Source: Scandinavium hiltneri
GTDB taxonomy: Bacteria; Pseudomonadota; Gammaproteobacteria; Enterobacterales; Enterobacteriaceae
Assembly: GCF_024764835.1 (NCBI RefSeq)
Contig: NZ_JALIGE010000076.1
Coordinates: 1,193,291 to 1,257,290, forward strand
Reading direction: 5' to 3'
DNA: 64,000 nucleotides
The stretch's first letter is position 1. Every line of letters begins with the position of its first letter. Below are positions 24,219 through 33,174 of the stretch, piece after piece. A program made the position numbers and the translations under genes. The notes under the pieces were generated by a model. That model searched no databases. It saw only the letters and a list, made by a program, of their open reading frames with translations, and was not told the origin of the DNA.

Positions 24219-25562
24219 TTATCCTTCCTGCTCAATGCGGGTTAAGACGTCACGCAACACGGGGCCGTATTCGTATTTTGCCGGGCAAACGTAGGTGCAA
24301 AGCGCCAGGTCTTCTTCGTCAAGTTCCAGACAACCCAATGCCTGCGCGCTGTCGGTATCACCGGCGAGCAGGTCGCGCAGCAGGTGCGTCGGCAGAATAT
24401 CCAGCGGCATGACGCGCTCGTAGTTGCCAATGGGCACCATCGCACGCTCGCCGCCGTTGGTATCGGTCGAGAAATCGAACAGTTTGCGCTTGAGAAAATG
24501 GCCGAGCGTGGTGCGGGTTATCGAGAATTTATCTTTGCCCGGCATGACCCAGCCAAAGAGTTCTTTCTCGCGCCCTTCTTTCACCACGCTGACCTGCAAG
24601 TGATAGCGGCCGAGGAATGCGTATGGCCCCTGCGCGTGGGTGCCGCTGAGCACCGAACCGGAAATCACACGGTTTTCACCCTCAGCCAGTTCACCGGCCA
24701 GCAGTTGGTCGAGGCTTGCGCCGAGCAGCGTTTTCACCAGGCGCGGCGTGTTGACCTGCGGCCCGGCGAGGGAAATCACCCGCTCGCTCCACAGTTCGCC
24801 TTCGATAAACAGTTTGCCGATGGCGATGACATCCTGATAGTTCAGGTGCCAGACCTGCTTATTGAGGCTCACCGGTTCGAGGAAATGGATATGCGTGCCT
24901 GGCAAACCAGCCGGATGCGGGCCGCTAAATTCGTTGAACGTCACCTGACCCACCGTGTGGCCGCCCAGCTTGCCGCCGCTCGCCTGACAAACGTGAAGTT
25001 TTCCGTCTGTGAGACGCGACAATACCGTCAACCCAGCGTTAAAGGCTTCACGGTGTGCAAAGATTACCGGCTGCGGATCGGCCGCCAGCGGATTGGTGTC
25101 GATGGCAGTGACGAAAATGGCCACCGGAGCGCTGCCCGGCGCCGGGATTTTACTGAATGGGCGCGTGCGCAGACTGGTCCACAAACCCGATTCCAGCAGC
25201 TGCTGTTGGACGGTTTCTCTTCCAAGTGTTGCAAGGTCTGCCACCTCAAACTGCGGGAAGCTGACGGCATCATCGCCGTCAATATCGATAACTACCGATT
25301 GCAGCACGCGACGTTCGCCGCGATGAATGGCGCTGATAACGCCACTAGCCGGGGCAGTAAAGCGCACACCGGGGTTCTTTTTATCTTCAAACAGCACTTG
25401 CCCTTTGAGAACCCGGGAGCCTTCCTGGACGGCCATAGAGGGGCGCATGCCAATATATTCTTCGCCCAGCACGGCCACGCGCGATACAGCAGCGCTTTCG
25501 GCAATGTGCTGTGACGGTGCGCCAGCGATGGGCAAATTAAGCCCTTTTGTGATTTTAATCAT
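24219..25562 (-). CDS. nqrA: Na+-NQR subunit A (quinone-binding)
   Basis: A 447-residue soluble subunit, first gene of the nqrABCDEF-nqrM operon. Family landmarks: MIKITKGLNLPIAGAPSQHI at the start, EEYIGMRPSMAVQEGSRV, the GGKLGGHTVGQVTFNEFSGPHPAGLPGTHIHFL segment, and the C-terminal LTRIEQEG. NqrA contributes to ubiquinone binding at the cytoplasmic face. The complex pumps Na+ while oxidising NADH; E. coli and Salmonella lack it, whereas Klebsiella has it at this same place. Confidence 0.97.
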   Translation of the reverse strand: MIKITKGLNLPIAGAPSQHIAESAAVSRVAVLGEEYIGMRPSMAVQEGSRVLKGQVLFEDKKNPGVRFTAPASGVISAIHRGERRVLQSVVIDIDGDDAVSFPQFEVADLATLGRETVQQQLLESGLWTSLRTRPFSKIPAPGSAPVAIFVTAIDTNPLAADPQPVIFAHREAFNAGLTVLSRLTDGKLHVCQASGGKLGGHTVGQVTFNEFSGPHPAGLPGTHIHFLEPVSLNKQVWHLNYQDVIAIGKLFIEGELWSERVISLAGPQVNTPRLVKTLLGASLDQLLAGELAEGENRVISGSVLSGTHAQGPYAFLGRYHLQVSVVKEGREKELFGWVMPGKDKFSITRTTLGHFLKRKLFDFSTDTNGGERAMVPIGNYERVMPLDILPTHLLRDLLAGDTDSAQALGCLELDEEDLALCTYVCPAKYEYGPVLRDVLTRIEQEG

Positions 25563-25965
25563 GTCGTTAGCAGGTATCCGTAATCGTTACTACTAAACCC
25601 AGCGTAGAGAAAAACAAGAAAGGAAAAACCGATGCCAGAGAGTGCTGCTGGCGGCAGTACGATGAGAGTAAAGCATCCTTTCTTAACCTGGTCGTGAAAC
25701 GCGGCAAGTTTACAGGATGTGAGGTCAGAACGCAGCATTTACGGGGTATACGGGTCGGTATTTGCGAGCGAATGCGCAAAGTTCTGACTGCTATTGCAGC
25801 AAAAAGCAGGTATAACGCTAAAGTAATTTGTAAACCCTAATCGCCGGACTTGCGAAAAACTTTGGTGATGCTAATGTGAGCGCACCAATTCGAGACAATT
25901 CTGATTTCGGGTTCTATTTCGGGCCTCCCGGCCTGTCTCTACCGTTTTATCAAGGAACATGTAGT
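25563..25965. other. Divergent promoter region nqrA / ldtF
   Basis: About 400 bp without a credible gene. It must hold the nqr promoter on the minus strand and the ldtF promoter on the plus strand. For ldtF, TTGCGA with a 16-bp spacer and TAATGT near 25852-25879 is a plausible -35/-10 pair. I see no terminator or repeat. Confidence 0.4.
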
Positions 25966-26703
25966 ATGCGCAAAATCGCATTGTTACTTGCGATGCTGTT
26001 GATCCCGTGCGTTTCGTTTGCCGGTTTGCTTAGCAGTAATAGCTCGACCACCCCGGTCAGCAAAGAATATAAACAGCAATTAATGGGATCTCCCGTTTAT
26101 ATCCAGATCTTCAAAGAAGAGCGTACTCTTGATCTTTACGTGAAGATGGGTGAGACGTATCAGCTGCTCGACAGCTACAAAATCTGCAACTATTCCGGTG
26201 GCCTGGGTCCGAAACAGCGCCAGGGCGATTTTAAATCTCCGGAAGGTTTCTATAACGTTTCCCGCAGCCAGCTCAAGCCAGATAGCCGTTTCTATAAAGC
26301 CATTAATATTGGCTTCCCGAACGACTACGATCGCTCGCATGGCTATGAAGGGAAATACCTGATGATCCACGGTGCCTGCGTGTCGATTGGCTGTTACGCC
26401 ATGACCGATACCGGCATTGATGAGATTTTCCAGTTCGTGACCGGTGCGCTGGTATTTGGCCAGTCAAGCGTGCAGGTCAGCATCTATCCGTTCCGCATGA
26501 CCGACGCGAACATGGAACGCCACAAGTTCTCTTATTACAAAGACTTCTGGTCGCAGCTGAAGCCGGGCTATGACTACTTCGAGCAGACTCACAAGCCGCC
26601 GATGGTGACGGTACAGAGTGGTCGCTACGTAGTCAGCAAGCCGTTGAGCCACGAGATTCGCTCGCAGCTGGCGTCAAACTACACGGTCTCCGAGACAAAA
26701 TAA
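25966..26703 (+). CDS. ldtF: Murein L,D-transpeptidase-family protein LdtF/DpaA (YafK)
   Basis: A 245-residue periplasmic protein: signal peptide (MRKIALLLAMLLIPCVSFAG) then a YkuD domain with the catalytic motif MIHGACVSIGC, in which His135 and Cys143 are the expected active residues. In E. coli YafK (LdtF/DpaA) removes Braun lipoprotein from peptidoglycan and counters the other L,D-transpeptidases. I chose the ATG at 25966 because the signal peptide starts there; a GTG at 25876 would add 30 unmatched residues. Its end overlaps the convergent yafJ by 30 bases. Confidence 0.93.
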   Translation: MRKIALLLAMLLIPCVSFAGLLSSNSSTTPVSKEYKQQLMGSPVYIQIFKEERTLDLYVKMGETYQLLDSYKICNYSGGLGPKQRQGDFKSPEGFYNVSRSQLKPDSRFYKAINIGFPNDYDRSHGYEGKYLMIHGACVSIGCYAMTDTGIDEIFQFVTGALVFGQSSVQVSIYPFRMTDANMERHKFSYYKDFWSQLKPGYDYFEQTHKPPMVTVQSGRYVVSKPLSHEIRSQLASNYTVSETK

Positions 26704-27441
26704 CGCCCACTCGCCTGGCATAATCTTGTGCCAGGTTTCATTGCCGGTCAGCGGCTGTGTGGCAATCACGGTGACCACATCGTTCGGTGTGGTCTCTCGC
26801 TGAAAATCAATTTCCACATCCTGATCCAGTAACGTTGCCACGCCAAACGGCGCACGGCGTGTTATCCAGTACAGATTGGTCGAGCAAAACGCCATCACAT
26901 AGCGTCCGTCCGACAACAGCATGTTAAACACCCCTTTTTCCCGCAGCTCAGACGCCAATGACGCGATGTACTTAAACACCCCGTTCATATTGCCGGGCGT
27001 GCGCGGATAGCGGCTGGTCAGTTTGTGCAGCAGCCAGCAAAAGGCTTTTTCGCTGTCGGTTTCACCTACCGGGCGGAACTGTCCGGTCTCAAGGGATTTA
27101 TAGCCCGTGAGCTGGCCGTTATGGGCATAAGTCCAGTTGCGACCCCACAGTTCGCGGGTAAACGGATGGGTGTTTTCGAGCGCCACTTCACCGCGGTTAG
27201 CCTGGCGAATATGGGCAATCACTGAACAGGATTTGATCGGATAATCCTGCACCAGTTTGGCGATGGGCGACTGAAAGCTCGGTTGCGGATCTTTGAATGT
27301 GCGACAGCCTTTGCCTTCATAGAAGGTAATGCCCCAGCCATCTTTATGCGGCCCGGTGCCGCCCCCGCGCTGAACCAGCCCGGTAAAACTAAAGCAGATA
27401 TCGGTTGGCACATTGGCGCTCATCCCGAGCAGTTCGCACAT
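26674..27441 (-). CDS. yafJ: Class II glutamine amidotransferase YafJ
   Basis: A 255-residue protein with Cys2 exposed after Met removal (MCELLGMSANVPTD), the Ntn-type catalytic nucleophile. Glutaminase-domain motifs GGGTGPHKDGWGITFYEG, AHIRQANRGEV and THPFTRELWGRNWTYAHNGQL follow. It lacks any synthetase domain, so the acceptor of the released ammonia is unknown. Its last 30 bases overlap ldtF on the other strand. Confidence 0.92.
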   Translation of the reverse strand: MCELLGMSANVPTDICFSFTGLVQRGGGTGPHKDGWGITFYEGKGCRTFKDPQPSFQSPIAKLVQDYPIKSCSVIAHIRQANRGEVALENTHPFTRELWGRNWTYAHNGQLTGYKSLETGQFRPVGETDSEKAFCWLLHKLTSRYPRTPGNMNGVFKYIASLASELREKGVFNMLLSDGRYVMAFCSTNLYWITRRAPFGVATLLDQDVEIDFQRETTPNDVVTVIATQPLTGNETWHKIMPGEWALFCLGDRVV

Positions 27442-27490
27442 AATTCACCTCACACATAAAACGGGAACCCGGGCGGGCCCCCGCTACCAC

Positions 27491-28072
27491 TTATGCTTTT
27501 ACCATCTCTTTTTCGATCAGCATAATCAGGATATGGATAACCTTAATATGGATTTCCTGAATGCGGTCGGCGTAACCGAAGTGCGGCACGCGAATTTCAA
27601 CGTCAGCAGAACCGTCCATTTTGCCGCCGTCTTTGCCGGTCAGGGTGATGACTTTCATGCCCTGAGCGCGCGCAGCTTCAATCGCTTTAATCACGTTACC
27701 GGAGTTGCCGGAGGTGGAAATCCCGAACAGTACGTCACCGGCGCGGCCTACGGATTCAACATAACGAGAGAACACATATTCGTAGCCGAAATCATTGCTG
27801 ACGCAGGAGAGATGGCTGACGTCTGAAATGGCAATCGCCGGGTAGCCTGGACGATTTTCACGGTAGCGACCGGTCAGCTCTTCCGCGAAGTGCATTGCGT
27901 CACAATGGGAGCCCCCGTTACCACAGGAGAGTACTTTCCCGCCCGCTTTGAAGCTGTCTGCGAGCAGCACTGCTGCACGCTGAATCGCATGAATGTTCGC
28001 TTCATCGGCCAGGAAATTGGCCAGAGTTTCCGCTGCTTCATTCAGTTCGTTACGAATAAGATCCTGGTACAT
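27491..28072 (-). CDS. gmhA: Sedoheptulose 7-phosphate isomerase
   Basis: A 193-residue SIS-fold protein (E. coli LpcA/GmhA 192). It converts sedoheptulose 7-phosphate to D-glycero-D-manno-heptose 7-phosphate, the first step to the LPS inner-core heptose. Motifs CGNGGSHCDAMHFAEELTGRYRENR and GISTSGNSGNVIKAIEAA are intact. It lies upstream of yafJ on the same strand with a 49-bp gap, and is divergent from fadE. Confidence 0.97.
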   Translation of the reverse strand: MYQDLIRNELNEAAETLANFLADEANIHAIQRAAVLLADSFKAGGKVLSCGNGGSHCDAMHFAEELTGRYRENRPGYPAIAISDVSHLSCVSNDFGYEYVFSRYVESVGRAGDVLFGISTSGNSGNVIKAIEAARAQGMKVITLTGKDGGKMDGSADVEIRVPHFGYADRIQEIHIKVIHILIMLIEKEMVKA

Positions 28073-28270
28073 GAGGAGTGTCCTTCCGCTTTAATGATTA
28101 ACCTCAGCAGTGTAACGGATAGCGGATGCAGCGAGAAGCATTCAGCTCAGTTATCCCCGGCGCTTTTGATAATCCGTGCCACCGAAAACGGCAACAGTGT
28201 GAGCTATGTTGTAATTATTTTGTAAACACATTGATAAAAGAAATAACATCCACTACAACCAATACATCAC

Positions 28271-28287
28271 AAGTGGTCAGACCTCCT
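28271..28287 (+). promoter_or_regulatory. FadR operator of fadE
   Basis: AAGTGGTCAGACCTCCT resembles the FadR consensus (core TGGTCnGACC), 23 bp before the fadE start. FadR binding would repress fadE until long-chain acyl-CoA is present. Confidence 0.75.
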
Positions 28288-28309
28288 ACAAGCAAGGGAG
28301 CATTTCTTT

Positions 28310-30754
28310 ATGATGATTTTGAGTATTATTGCCACCGTTATCCTGCTCGGCGTGCTCTTCTATCACCGGGTTAATCTTCTGCTGAGCAGCCTTATTTTGC
28401 TGGTCTGGACCGGGGCGCTCGCGGCTTCTGGCCTGTGGAACATCTGGCTGCTGGTGCCTCTGGCAATCATTCTGGTGCCGTTTAACCTGCGTCCAATGCG
28501 TAAAGCGATGATCTCCGCGCCGGTGTTCCGCACCTTCAGCAAAGTGATGCCGCCAATGTCGCGCACCGAGAAAGAAGCGATCGACGCAGGCACCACCTGG
28601 TGGGAAGGCGATCTGTTCCAGGGCAACCCGGACTGGAAAAAACTGCACAACTATCCACAGCCGCAGCTGACCGCGGAAGAACAAGCGTTTATCGACGGCC
28701 CGGTGGAAGAAGCCTGCCGCATGGCGAACGACTTCGAGATAACGCATGAACTGGCGGATTTGCCGCCGGAACTGTGGGCCTATCTGAAAGAACACCGCTT
28801 CTTCGCGATGATCATTAAGAAAGAGTACGGCGGTCTCGAATTCTCTGCGTATGCACAGTCTCGCGTGCTGCAAAAGCTGTCCGGCGTCTCCGGGATCCTG
28901 GCGATCACCGTCGGTGTGCCAAACTCCCTCGGCCCGGGCGAACTGTTGCAGCATTACGGCACCGACGAGCAGAAAAATCATTACCTGCCGCGTCTGGCAC
29001 GTGGTCAGGAAATCCCGTGTTTCGCACTGACCAGCCCGGAAGCCGGTTCTGATGCGGGCGCCATTCCGGATACCGGCGTGGTGTGCATGGGCGAATGGCA
29101 GGGTGAGCAGGTGCTCGGCATGCGCCTCACCTGGAACAAACGCTACATCACCCTCGCGCCGATTGCGACCGTGCTCGGTCTGGCATTCAAACTTTCTGAC
29201 CCGGACAAACTGCTGGGTGGCGAGGAAGATTTAGGCATTACCTGTGCGCTGATCCCAACCGGTACGCCGGGCGTGGAAATTGGCCGTCGTCACTTCCCGC
29301 TCAACGTGCCGTTCCAGAATGGCCCGACCCGCGGTCAGGATATTTTCGTGCCGATTGATTTCATCATCGGCGGGCCAAAAATGGCCGGTCAGGGCTGGCG
29401 TATGCTGGTGGAATGTCTGTCTGTGGGTCGCGGCATCACCCTGCCGTCAAACTCCACGGGCGGCGTGAAATCCGTGGCAATGGCGACCGGGGCTTATGCG
29501 CACATCCGCCGTCAGTTCAAAATCTCTATCGGTAAAATGGAAGGGATCGAAGAACCGCTGGCGCGTATCGCAGGCAACGCGTACGTGATGGACGCTGCGG
29601 GGTCGCTCATCACCTACGGGATCATGCTCGGTGAAAAACCAGCAGTGCTATCGGCGATTGTGAAATATCACTGTACCCACCGTGGTCAGCAGTCAATTAT
29701 TGATGCGATGGATATCACCGGCGGGAAAGGCATTATGCTCGGCGAAGGCAACTTCCTCGCCCGTGCTTATCAGGGTGCACCCATTGCGATAACCGTGGAA
29801 GGCGCTAACATTCTGACGCGCAGCATGATGATCTTCGGCCAGGGCGCGATCCGCTGCCATCCGTACGTGCTCGAAGAGATGGCCGCCGCACAGAATAACG
29901 ATCTTAACGCCTTCGACCAGCTGCTGTTTAAACACATCGGCCACGTGGGGAGCAACAAAGTTCGCAGCTTCTGGCTGGGTCTGACTCGCGGTCTGACCAG
30001 CAGTACGCCGACGCACGATGCGACCCGTCGCTACTATCAGCACCTGAACCGCCTGAGTGCCAACCTGGCGCTGCTGTCTGACGTATCAATGGCGGTACTC
30101 GGCGGCAGCCTGAAGCGCCGCGAGCGTATCTCCGCCCGTCTGGGGGATGTGCTGAGCCAACTCTATCTGGCCTCTGCGGTGCTGAAACGCTATGACGACG
30201 AAGGCCGTAACGAAGCAGATCTGCCGCTGGTTCATTGGGGCGTTCAGGACGCGCTGCATCAGGCTGAACAGGCGATGGATGACCTGCTGCGTAACTTCCC
30301 GAACGGCTTTGTGGCAGGCGTAATGCGCTTCGTCATCTTCCCGACCGGTCGTCACTACGTCGCACCGTCAGACAAGCTGGATCACGCCGTGGCGAAAATC
30401 CTGCAGGTACCAAGCGCGACCCGTTCACGTATCGGCCGCGGCCAGTACCTGACGCCGAGCGAGCACAACCCGGTTGGCCTACTGGAACAAGCGCTGCTGG
30501 ACGTAATGGCCGCCGATCCGATTCATCAGCGTATTTGCAAAGAGATTGGCAAAAACCTGCCGTTCACCCGTCTCGATGAGCTGGCCCGGAACGCGCTTGC
30601 CAAAGGGCTGATTGACCAGGATGAAGCGGATATTCTGACCAAAGCCGAAGAAAGCCGTCTGCGCAGTATTAACGTTGACGATTTCGAACCGGATGCGCTG
30701 GCGACCAGGCCGGTAAAGCTGCCGGAGAAAGTCCGCAAGATTGAGGCCGCGTAA
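28310..30754 (+). CDS. fadE: Acyl-CoA dehydrogenase
   Basis: An 814-residue protein identical in length to E. coli FadE. It carries two N-terminal membrane helices (MILSIIATVILLGVLFY and LIWTGAL-type), then a flavin acyl-CoA dehydrogenase domain (SRVLQKLSGVSGILAITVGVPNSLGPGELL; FALTSPEAGSDAGAIPDTG), then a long enterobacterial C-terminal region (about 600-814). It catalyses the first oxidation step of fatty-acid beta-oxidation. The start may be either of two consecutive ATGs (28310 or 28313). A FadR site precedes it and a REP and terminator follow. Confidence 0.97.
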   Translation: MMILSIIATVILLGVLFYHRVNLLLSSLILLVWTGALAASGLWNIWLLVPLAIILVPFNLRPMRKAMISAPVFRTFSKVMPPMSRTEKEAIDAGTTWWEGDLFQGNPDWKKLHNYPQPQLTAEEQAFIDGPVEEACRMANDFEITHELADLPPELWAYLKEHRFFAMIIKKEYGGLEFSAYAQSRVLQKLSGVSGILAITVGVPNSLGPGELLQHYGTDEQKNHYLPRLARGQEIPCFALTSPEAGSDAGAIPDTGVVCMGEWQGEQVLGMRLTWNKRYITLAPIATVLGLAFKLSDPDKLLGGEEDLGITCALIPTGTPGVEIGRRHFPLNVPFQNGPTRGQDIFVPIDFIIGGPKMAGQGWRMLVECLSVGRGITLPSNSTGGVKSVAMATGAYAHIRRQFKISIGKMEGIEEPLARIAGNAYVMDAAGSLITYGIMLGEKPAVLSAIVKYHCTHRGQQSIIDAMDITGGKGIMLGEGNFLARAYQGAPIAITVEGANILTRSMMIFGQGAIRCHPYVLEEMAAAQNNDLNAFDQLLFKHIGHVGSNKVRSFWLGLTRGLTSSTPTHDATRRYYQHLNRLSANLALLSDVSMAVLGGSLKRRERISARLGDVLSQLYLASAVLKRYDDEGRNEADLPLVHWGVQDALHQAEQAMDDLLRNFPNGFVAGVMRFVIFPTGRHYVAPSDKLDHAVAKILQVPSATRSRIGRGQYLTPSEHNPVGLLEQALLDVMAADPIHQRICKEIGKNLPFTRLDELARNALAKGLIDQDEADILTKAEESRLRSINVDDFEPDALATRPVKLPEKVRKIEAA

Positions 30755-30772
30755 CCCTTATCCCTTTTGGTT

Positions 30773-30802
30773 GTAGGCCGGGTAAGCGCAGCGCCACCCG
30801 GC
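30773..30802. repeat. REP element after fadE
   Basis: GTAGGCCGGGTAAGCGCAGC followed by GCCACCCGGC forms the standard REP palindrome, 19 bp past the fadE stop. Confidence 0.85.
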
Positions 30803-30829
30803 AAATAAATGACCAAGTCATCATCCTAA

Positions 30830-30856
30830 AAGCGGAGACTCTTCTCCGCTTTTTTC
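30830..30856 (+). terminator. Terminator of fadE
   Basis: AAGCGGAGA (30830-30838) pairs with TCTCCGCTT (30843-30851), followed by a T-run. It lies beyond the REP. Confidence 0.85.
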
Positions 30857-30936
30857 ATTGAAATGTTACGCACTCTCGCCTGTCCCTGATAAGGTAGAAC
30901 AGTGACTCGTAAGCCTATAATCGGGAGTTTCTGACA

Positions 30937-31707
30937 GTGCCCAATCTGAAAGTAACAGTATTACAACAACCTTTGGTGTGGATGGACGGCCCCGCTAACC
31001 TGCGTCATTTCGATCGTCAGTTGGAAGCGATTCATGGGCGTGATGTGATTGTGCTGCCAGAGATGTTCACCACCGGCTTTGCGATGGAAGCGGCCACCCA
31101 GTCGTTGCCGGAAGAAGAAGTTGTCGCGTGGATGCATGAAAAAGCGCAGCAAACTGGCGCCCTCATTGCAGGCAGCGCCGCGCTGCAAACCGATCGTGGC
31201 CCAGTGAACCGCTTTTTGCTGGTTGAGCCTGAAGGCCAGGTGCATCGCTATGACAAGCGTCATCTGTTCCGTATGGCGGATGAACATCATCATTATGAAG
31301 CAGGCCACGAGCGTCTGGTGTTCGAATGGCGCGGCTGGCGCATTCTGCCGCTGGTATGTTACGACCTGCGTTTCCCGGTGTGGTCGCGTAACCGCAACGA
31401 TTACGATCTGGCGCTGTACGTCGCCAACTGGCCTGCCCCACGTTCTCTGCACTGGCAGGCGCTGTTAACCGCTCGCGCCATTGAGAACCAGGCTTACGTT
31501 ATCGGCTGTAACCGCGTCGGCACCGACGGCAATGGGCATCACTATCGCGGCGACAGCCGGGTTATCAACCCACAGGGCGAAATCATCGTCAGTGCCGAAC
31601 CGCATCAGGCAACGCTGATTAATGCCGAACTGTCACTCCCCGCCTTACTGGAATACCGCGAAAAATTCCCGGCATGGCAAGATGCGGACGGCTTCACGAT
31701 TGGCTGA
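30937..31707 (+). CDS. yafV: Omega-amidase (2-oxoglutaramate amidase) YafV
   Basis: A 256-residue nitrilase-superfamily enzyme. The catalytic triad is in place: Glu42 (VLPEMFTTGF), Lys107 (RYDKRHLF) and Cys141 (PLVCYDLRFPVWS). It hydrolyses 2-oxoglutaramate-type omega-amides to 2-oxoacids, a repair and salvage function. The start is GTG at 30937, as homology begins at PNLKVTVLQQPLVWMDGPANLRHF. Single-gene unit, followed by a symmetrical hairpin. Confidence 0.95.
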   Translation: MPNLKVTVLQQPLVWMDGPANLRHFDRQLEAIHGRDVIVLPEMFTTGFAMEAATQSLPEEEVVAWMHEKAQQTGALIAGSAALQTDRGPVNRFLLVEPEGQVHRYDKRHLFRMADEHHHYEAGHERLVFEWRGWRILPLVCYDLRFPVWSRNRNDYDLALYVANWPAPRSLHWQALLTARAIENQAYVIGCNRVGTDGNGHHYRGDSRVINPQGEIIVSAEPHQATLINAELSLPALLEYREKFPAWQDADGFTIG

Positions 31708-31733
31708 TTAACCCTTCTCCTTTCCCACACTGC

Positions 31734-31762
31734 TTTAGCGCTTCTTTCACCGAAGCGCTAAA
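31734..31762. terminator. Hairpin between yafV and alpha-glucoside operon
   Basis: TTTAGCGCTTC (31734-31744) pairs with GAAGCGCTAAA (31752-31762), a perfect 11-bp stem. The T-run is on the minus strand side, but the position fits the yafV terminator. Confidence 0.65.
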
Positions 31763-31908
31763 TAAAAACCATATCCGTGCACTAGCTCCAGATTTGACAC
31801 AAAGATTAGGCTGCTAACTTGCTGATCGGCCTCGTTGTTAACTAGCTTTGGAGATGGCGTGTTTACTTTTTATACCCACCTCTACAGCAAGTTAATAATG
31901 AGGACAGA
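31763..31908 (+). promoter_or_regulatory. Promoter region of alpha-glucoside operon
   Basis: TTGACA near 31794 is a good -35 hexamer, but the TAACTT in the following 15-17 bases is only a weak -10. No CRP site or LacI-type operator is evident, and no regulator gene sits beside the operon, so control is probably by a distant factor. Confidence 0.35.
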
Positions 31909-33174
31909 ATGAAAAAGCTGACGTTAAGTCTTATTACCTTAGCGCTGGCGGGCGTTGCTAACGCCGCGCTTGCCGATACCCTGCGTATGGAATGTCCGAT
32001 CTCCCCTGGCGGTAAGGAATACTGCAACTACGTCAAAGACCGTTTCGAGAAACAGACCAACAACAAGCTGGAATTTATCGAATTCCCGGCGGCGTCGGAT
32101 GAAAAGCTGGCCCTGCTCCAGCAACTGTTCGCCGCAAAAGATGAAAAAGCAGTGGACCTCTTCCAGTCCGACACCATTTGGGTCGGCCTGCTGGATAAGC
32201 AAACGCTCGATTTAACCGATGCCGTTGCCGATATGAAAGGCGATTTCTTCCCTGGCCCGTGGGCCAACGACACCGTTAACGGCAAAGTGAAAGCCATTCC
32301 GGCTTATCTCGATACCGGGGTGCTCTATTACCGCAAAGACCTGCTCGAAAAATACAACGAACAGCCGCCAAAAACCTGGGCTGATTTAACGCGTATCGCC
32401 ACCAAAATTCAGGCGGAAGAACGTAAGGCAGGACATAAAAACTTCTGGGGGATGATCTTCCAGGGGAAATCGTATGAAGGCCTGACCTGTAACGCGCTGG
32501 AGTGGGTTGATTCCTACGGCGGCGGCACGTTCATCGATGAAAAAGGGAACGTGACCATTAATAATCCGAAGGCGGCGGCCGCACTGGATATGGTCGCGGG
32601 CTGGATTGGCAAAATCACGCCAAAAGGCGCCCTGGGCTACAAAGAGGAAGAGTCCCGCGCAGTGTTCCAGAACGGAGACGCGCTGTTTATGCGCAACTGG
32701 CCTTATGCGTATTTGCTCTCGCAGGGCGCAGACAGCCCGCTGAAAGGCAAAGTCGGCGTCGCACCGCTGCCTGCCGGGCCTGACGGTAAATCAGCCAACG
32801 CGCTGGGCGGCTGGCAGTGGTCGATTAACGGTAACACCAAAAACAAAGAGGCGGCGATTGCGCTGCTGAAAATCCTCACTGATGCCGATTCGCAGAAAAT
32901 GCAGCTGAAATACCTCGGCTTCGCCCCGACGCGTTCGGCGCTGTATGAAGACAAAACGGTACTGGAAACCGCACCGCATCTGACGATGTTCAAAGAGATC
33001 TTCGCCAATGCGGTGCCGCGTCCGGCGACGGCGACCAAAAGTCAGTATCCGCGCGTCTCTAACGCCATCTTTAACGTGACCTTCAAGGTGCTCAACGGTG
33101 GCAGCGACGGCAAAACCGCCGTGGCCGATCTGCAAAAACGCCTTGAGCGCGTGAAAGGGAAGGACTGGCATTAA
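31909..33174 (+). CDS. Alpha-glucoside ABC transporter substrate-binding protein
   Basis: A 421-residue family 1 extracellular solute-binding protein with a signal peptide (MKKLTLSLITLALAGVANAALA). The mature part begins DTLRMECPISPGGKEYCNYVKDRFEKQTN, and the Trp-rich sugar-binding segment is NALGGWQWSINGNT. It resembles AglE/ThuE and PalE proteins that capture maltose-like, trehalose or palatinose-type disaccharides in the periplasm. It is the first gene of a six-gene operon (binding protein, two permeases, ATPase, two glucosidases). The presence of intracellular glucosidases supports disaccharide import; the precise ligand is not readable. Confidence 0.88.
   Translation: MKKLTLSLITLALAGVANAALADTLRMECPISPGGKEYCNYVKDRFEKQTNNKLEFIEFPAASDEKLALLQQLFAAKDEKAVDLFQSDTIWVGLLDKQTLDLTDAVADMKGDFFPGPWANDTVNGKVKAIPAYLDTGVLYYRKDLLEKYNEQPPKTWADLTRIATKIQAEERKAGHKNFWGMIFQGKSYEGLTCNALEWVDSYGGGTFIDEKGNVTINNPKAAAALDMVAGWIGKITPKGALGYKEEESRAVFQNGDALFMRNWPYAYLLSQGADSPLKGKVGVAPLPAGPDGKSANALGGWQWSINGNTKNKEAAIALLKILTDADSQKMQLKYLGFAPTRSALYEDKTVLETAPHLTMFKEIFANAVPRPATATKSQYPRVSNAIFNVTFKVLNGGSDGKTAVADLQKRLERVKGKDWH

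Noticed and set aside
24384..25514. 376-residue open frame on the plus strand inside nqrA
   Set aside because: It is the exact complement of the well-matched nqrA gene and has no family features; long antisense frames are common in GC-rich codon usage.
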